Shown in pieces: positions 60,260 through 64,000 of a stretch of DNA of 64,000 bases. The number at the start of each line of letters is the position of its first letter. Positions within the stretch are counted from its first letter, which is position 1. A program made the translations under genes and the position numbers. The stretch comes from Oricola cellulosilytica. Lineage in GTDB: Bacteria > Pseudomonadota > Alphaproteobacteria > Rhizobiales > Rhizobiaceae. A model generated the notes under the pieces. The model was given only the letters and a program-made list of their open reading frames with translations, was not told where the DNA came from and ran no database searches. The DNA lies in NCBI RefSeq assembly GCF_019966575.1, contig NZ_JAINFK010000007.1, positions 62,001 through 126,000 on the forward strand, given 5' to 3'.

Positions 60260-61363
60260 TTGTCCGAGATTGGTGTCGGCATTGTGGGCGGCGGGTATAT
60301 GGGAAAGGCGCATGCCGTCGCCATGTCGGCGGTGGGCGCCGTTTTCGGGACCGGTTTGAGGCCGCGTCTCGAGATGGTTTGCGCCAGCAGCGAGGCATCC
60401 GCGGCCCGTTACAGGGATGCGTTCGGGTTTGCGCGTTCGACCGGGGACTGGCGAACGCTGGTCGGCGACGACCGCGTCGAAGCCGTAGTGATCGCGTCGC
60501 CTCAGGAAACGCATCGTGCTATCGCGGAAGCCGCATTTGCACAGGGAAAACCGGTGTTCTGCGAGAAGCCGCTGGGCGCGTCGGTCGAGGACAGCCGCGC
60601 AATGGTCTCCAGCGCAGAGAAGGCTGGCTCGGCCAACATGGTCGGCTTCAACTACATCCGGACACCCGCCTCACAGCATGCCCGCAAGCTTGTTGCGGAT
60701 GGTGCAATCGGCGACGTGACCTGGTTTCGCGGCGAACATACCGAAGACTTTTACGCCGATCCGGACATGCCTGCCTCCTGGAGGACGCGAGACGCTGCCA
60801 ACGGGACGATGGGCGATCTGGCGCCGCACATGATCAATGCCGCCCTTGCCCTTCTCGGGCCGATCGAAGCGTTGGTAGCCGAGGTTGAGACGGTTCACGG
60901 GACGCGCGGCGGCGAGATGGTTACCAATGACGATCAGGGCCAATTCATGTGCCGGTTCGCCAATGGCGCGATGGGCCATCTGTTCTTCAGCCGCATCGCG
61001 ACCGGACGCAAGATGGGCTACGCCTACGAAATCAACGGTACGCAAGGAGCGATCAGGTTCGATCAGGAGGATCAGAACACCCTCTGGCTGTATCAGGCGA
61101 GCGACGCCGAGCCCGAGCGCGGTTTCCGCAAGATTCTCACCGGACCGGCCCACGCAGATTACGGCGCATTTTGCGAGGGGCCGGGCCACGGTACCGGATA
61201 TCAGGACCAGATCATCATCGAGGCGCGCGATTTTCTGAAGGCAATCGAAACCGGTGAGCCGGTCTGGCCGACCTTTCGGGATGGCCTTGCGGTGAATCAG
61301 GTGGTTGCCGCATCGCAAGAATCCAGCCGCTCAAAAAGCTGGGTTTCCGTCAATGATTTTTGA
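60260..61363 (+). CDS. Gfo/Idh/MocA-family oxidoreductase
   Basis: A 367-residue NAD(P)-dependent dehydrogenase (VGIVGGGYMGKAHA Rossmann motif; 'FCEKPLG'; 'GDLAPHMINAALALLG' active-site region with the catalytic His). It may oxidise inositol or an inositol isomer in the pathway. The start is TTG 60260, 9 bases after GGGAGG; no ATG fits the Rossmann start. It is 18 bases before iolE. Confidence 0.85.
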   Translation: MSEIGVGIVGGGYMGKAHAVAMSAVGAVFGTGLRPRLEMVCASSEASAARYRDAFGFARSTGDWRTLVGDDRVEAVVIASPQETHRAIAEAAFAQGKPVFCEKPLGASVEDSRAMVSSAEKAGSANMVGFNYIRTPASQHARKLVADGAIGDVTWFRGEHTEDFYADPDMPASWRTRDAANGTMGDLAPHMINAALALLGPIEALVAEVETVHGTRGGEMVTNDDQGQFMCRFANGAMGHLFFSRIATGRKMGYAYEINGTQGAIRFDQEDQNTLWLYQASDAEPERGFRKILTGPAHADYGAFCEGPGHGTGYQDQIIIEARDFLKAIETGEPVWPTFRDGLAVNQVVAASQESSRSKSWVSVNDF

Positions 61364-61381
61364 GTTTTCGCGAGGCACGAA

Positions 61382-62275
61382 GTGAGTATCCGAATTGGCA
61401 ATGCACCCTGCTCGTGGGGGGTCGAATTCGCTAACGATCCGCGTAATCCGTCCTGGCGCACCGTGCTGAGCGAATGCGCGGCGGCGGGCTACAAGGGCAT
61501 CGAACTGGGACCCGTCGGTTTCATGCCGGAGGATCCGGCGATCCTGGGCGAAGCGCTGGCGGACCACGATCTCGAATTGATCGGGGGTGTGGTCTTTCGG
61601 GCGTTTCATGATCCGGGAATGTGGGACGACGTCATGGATGGCGCGGTACGCACCTGCAAGGCACTGATTGCGCATGGAGCGCGTCACCTGGTGCTGATCG
61701 ACTCCATCTCGCCGCGCCGCGCGCCCACGGCGGGCCGGGCGAGCCAAGCCGAGCAGATGGATGCCGACGAGTGGGCGGCATTTCGCGACCGTATCGAAAC
61801 GGTCGCAAAGATGGGCGCCGAGGAATATGGTCTCACCGTCGGGATGCACGCGCATGCCGCCGGTTTCATCGACTTCGAGCCGGAACTCGAACGGCTGCTC
61901 GACGAGGTCGACGAGAAGGTTCTGAAGATCTGCTTCGATACCGGTCACCACGCCTATGCGGGGTTCGATCCCGTGGCGTTCATGAAGCGGCATATGAATC
62001 GAATTTCCTACATGCATTTCAAAGATATAGACCCGGCCGTCAAAGCTGACGTGATCGCAAGTCAGACGGGCTTCTACGAAGCTTGCGGCCAAGGCATCTT
62101 CTGCAATCTCGGACAGGGCGAAGTCGATTTTCCGGCCGTGCGGCAGGTGCTGGTCGAAGCCGGCTTCGAAGGCTGGTGCACTGTCGAACAGGATTGCGAT
62201 CCAACGCTGGACGTTGATCCGCTCGGGGATGCGCGGGCCAACCGCGAACATCTTGAAACAATCGGATTCAAGTAG
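61382..62275 (+). CDS. iolE: Sugar-phosphate isomerase/epimerase family, probable inosose dehydratase IolE
   Basis: A 297-residue TIM-barrel protein (MSIRIGNAPCSWGVEF). 'NAPCSWGV' is the hallmark of inosose dehydratase and relatives; metal ligands follow in 'GMHAHAAGFID', 'CFDTGHHAYAG' and 'YMHFKDIDP'. IolE dehydrates 2-keto-myo-inositol to the IolD substrate. The start is GTG 61382. It is flanked by two oxidoreductases likely to act on inositols. Confidence 0.88.
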   Translation: MSIRIGNAPCSWGVEFANDPRNPSWRTVLSECAAAGYKGIELGPVGFMPEDPAILGEALADHDLELIGGVVFRAFHDPGMWDDVMDGAVRTCKALIAHGARHLVLIDSISPRRAPTAGRASQAEQMDADEWAAFRDRIETVAKMGAEEYGLTVGMHAHAAGFIDFEPELERLLDEVDEKVLKICFDTGHHAYAGFDPVAFMKRHMNRISYMHFKDIDPAVKADVIASQTGFYEACGQGIFCNLGQGEVDFPAVRQVLVEAGFEGWCTVEQDCDPTLDVDPLGDARANREHLETIGFK

Positions 62276-62285
62276 GAACACTCCG

Positions 62286-63443
62286 ATGCCAAGACTAAAG
62301 TGGGGAATGATTGGTGGCGGCGAGGGCAGCCAGATTGGACCGGCCCACCGCCTCGGATCGGGCCTGGACGGCCTTTTCGAGTTCACGGCAGGCGCGCTTG
62401 ACCATAGGCCGGATGCTGGCCGTGAATATGGACGCCGGATCGGATTGCCGCCCGACCGCGCTTATGGCGATTGGCATGAAATGCTTGAGGGCGAGAGCAA
62501 GCGTGCGGACAAGGTCGACCTTGTGACGGTCGCCACACCCAATGCGACACATTTCGAGATCACCAAGGGGTTTCTGCAGGCGGGCTTTAACGTGCTGTGC
62601 GAGAAACCGATGACGATGACGGTGGAAGAGGGCGAGGAGATCGTGCGCCTGGCACAGGAAACCGGGAATATATGCGCGGTCAATTATGGCTACTCCGGAT
62701 ATTCGCTTGTACGTCACATGAGGGCGATGGTCGCGCGCGGTGATCTCGGCAAGATCCGCCTCGTCAAGGCTGAATTCGCCCATGGACACCACGCCGATGC
62801 AGCGGATGCCGACAATCCACGCGTGCGCTGGCGCTACGATCCGAAACAGGCCGGGGTCTCCGCGCAGTTTGCCGATTGCGGCATTCACGCTCTGCACATG
62901 GCAAGCTTTGTCACCGGTCAGGAGGTCGAATCGCTGTCTGCCGACTGCGTCTCGTGTATTTCCAGCCGTGAGTTGGAAGATGATGCCATGGTGAATTTCC
63001 GGATGTCCGATGGGGCCGTCGGGCGGTTGTGGACATCATCCATAGCTATCGGACGTCAGCACGGACTGACGCTGCAGGTGTTCGGCGAAAAGGGCGGGTT
63101 GCGCTGGACGCAGGAGCAGCCAAACCAACTCTATTTCATGCCGCTCAATGAACGTCTTCAGGTGATCGAGCGTGGCGAAGCGAACCTGTCACCCGAGGCC
63201 GACAGGGCGACGCGGGTGACCATCGGGCATGCGGAGGGCATGCCGCTTGCTTTCGCCAACATCTATACCGATCTGGCTGAGGCGATCCGGGCGCGCAAGG
63301 AGCGCCGTTCCGTGGATCCGGCTGCGAACCTCTATCCGAAGGCGGAAGACGGGTTGCGATCCATGGCAGCAGTTTTCGCTGTCGCTAAATCGGGGAAGGA
63401 AGAGGGCGTGTGGGTGGATGCGCGCCCCCCGATGTTTCGCTAA
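62286..63443 (+). CDS. Gfo/Idh/MocA-family oxidoreductase
   Basis: A 385-residue dehydrogenase (MIGGGEGSQIGPAHR Rossmann region; 'LCEKPMT'; 'FADCGIHALHMASFVTG' with catalytic His). This subgroup often acts on inositols or sugar derivatives. It is 10 bases after iolE, has its ATG at 62286, and ends overlapping the LacI gene by 4 bases. Confidence 0.86.
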   Translation: MPRLKWGMIGGGEGSQIGPAHRLGSGLDGLFEFTAGALDHRPDAGREYGRRIGLPPDRAYGDWHEMLEGESKRADKVDLVTVATPNATHFEITKGFLQAGFNVLCEKPMTMTVEEGEEIVRLAQETGNICAVNYGYSGYSLVRHMRAMVARGDLGKIRLVKAEFAHGHHADAADADNPRVRWRYDPKQAGVSAQFADCGIHALHMASFVTGQEVESLSADCVSCISSRELEDDAMVNFRMSDGAVGRLWTSSIAIGRQHGLTLQVFGEKGGLRWTQEQPNQLYFMPLNERLQVIERGEANLSPEADRATRVTIGHAEGMPLAFANIYTDLAEAIRARKERRSVDPAANLYPKAEDGLRSMAAVFAVAKSGKEEGVWVDARPPMFR

Positions 63444-64000
63444 TTCTCAAGCCGGGGGCGGAGCGTCCCCCTCTCTACGACACGGCACGGAAACAGCCGC
63501 GCTTCGGGGTATCGATCGTGGTCGGTCAGGGATGCGTGCATTAGTTCGATCGCCGACTTTATGATCTGGCGGATCGGCTGGTGGATGGTGGTCAGGTTGA
63601 TGTTCTGCCAGCCCGCCATTTCCATGTCGTTCAGGCCAATGACGCCAATGTCACCGGGAACCGAAAGGCCCGCGTCGGCAATGGCGCTGAGGGCGCCGAT
63701 TGACAGAACGTCGTCACCGCAAAAATATGCTTCGCCGGACGTTTCCTGGAGCAGACGCTCCATTTCTGCGCGGCCGGCTTCGAACGAGTATTCGCGAGCA
63801 TAACTGTAAGTCATTTCCATCCCGCCGATGCGGCGGACTTCTTTAGCGAATCCGTTCAAACGATCCTGGGTTGAAGTCGCCAGTTCAGGGCCGCCCATAA
63901 AGCCAACTTTCCGATACCCCCGGGCATGCAATTCGCGCGCAGCCATGCGGCCGCATTCGACATTGTCGATCCCCACAACGTGCACCTGGGGAGAGCTTGA
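63440..64000 (-). CDS. LacI-family regulator, C-terminal part (truncated by window edge)
   Basis: The last 186 codons of a LacI-type repressor's effector domain are present ('VGIDNVECGRMAARELHARGYRKVGFMGG', 'GDDVLSIGALSAIADAGLSVPGDIGVIGLNDMEMAGW', 'TTIHQP'). The frame is open to 64000; the DNA-binding domain lies outside. As the only regulator beside the inositol genes, it is the best candidate for the palindrome at 60218-60235. Rhizobial iol genes are more often governed by RpiR-type IolR. Confidence 0.85.
   Translation of the reverse strand, partial: SSSPQVHVVGIDNVECGRMAARELHARGYRKVGFMGGPELATSTQDRLNGFAKEVRRIGGMEMTYSYAREYSFEAGRAEMERLLQETSGEAYFCGDDVLSIGALSAIADAGLSVPGDIGVIGLNDMEMAGWQNINLTTIHQPIRQIIKSAIELMHASLTDHDRYPEARLFPCRVVERGTLRPRLEN

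Noticed and set aside
1-64000. tRNA, rRNA, CRISPR, insertion sequences or prophage
   Set aside because: No repeat-spacer pattern, transposase, integrase or structural RNA signature was recognised, and all spacers are under 200 bases.

Overview
The window is GC-rich, densely coded DNA that reads like a chromosome segment of an alphaproteobacterium, most likely of the Hyphomicrobiales (rhizobia-like). This rests on the rhizobial-type glycerol ABC transporter with its DUF2160 subunit, FnrN/FixK-type anaeroboxes, a phenylacetyl-CoA epoxidase operon, inositol catabolism, and TRAP and Liv transporters. The genus assignment is inference. I found no rRNA, tRNA, CRISPR array, insertion sequence or prophage gene, and no stretch over 300 bases without a gene.

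Layout. (1) 1-3.0 kb: a truncated helix-turn-helix gene, a stand-alone Lrp-type ligand-binding domain coupled to a kynurenine-formamidase-like hydrolase, and an MscS channel. (2) 3.1-10.0 kb: glycerol ABC transporter glpVSTPQU with a divergent DeoR-type glpR. (3) 10.0-16.8 kb: paaABCDE and paaZ for aerobic phenylacetate degradation, with the regulator paaX upstream. (4) 16.9-27.1 kb: an island with ppsA, pfkB, glk, a phosphoribosyltransferase, a calcium/cation exchanger, a P-type ATPase and a universal stress protein. Each of its promoter regions carries a TTGAY-N4-RTCAA box, so it is probably a low-oxygen regulon. (5) 27.1-34.2 kb: fused indolepyruvate ferredoxin oxidoreductase with a divergent Lrp regulator, a 3-oxoadipyl-CoA-type thiolase, and msrPQ. 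(6) 34.2-40.7 kb: an anti-sigma-like membrane protein, a lactonase-like amidohydrolase, a LacI regulator with two operators, a frameshifted gluconokinase and a TRAP transporter. (7) 40.7-55.4 kb: glutaryl-CoA dehydrogenase and, divergent from it, a long coupled operon encoding a flavin monooxygenase/old-yellow-enzyme fusion, SDR, MarR, enoyl-CoA hydratase, acyl-CoA dehydrogenase, tryptophan 2,3-dioxygenase, aryl-CoA ligase, a Liv-type ABC transporter, a thioesterase and RidA. This is best read as tryptophan to anthranilate to 2-aminobenzoyl-CoA catabolism. (8) 55.5-64.0 kb: inositol genes iolD-C-B-J facing two Gfo/Idh/MocA dehydrogenases and iolE, with a perfect palindrome between them and a LacI gene running off the end.

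Working together. A recurring theme is aromatic amino-acid catabolism: kynA, a kynB-like gene, CoA-dependent anthranilate breakdown, indolepyruvate oxidoreductase, the Paa enzymes, a thiolase and glutaryl-CoA dehydrogenase. A second theme is polyol and sugar-acid use (glycerol, gluconate-like acids, inositol), each with its own regulator and visible operator. The strongest candidates for undescribed biology are the oxygen-responsive island of region 4 and the anthranilyl-CoA operon ending in RidA of region 7.
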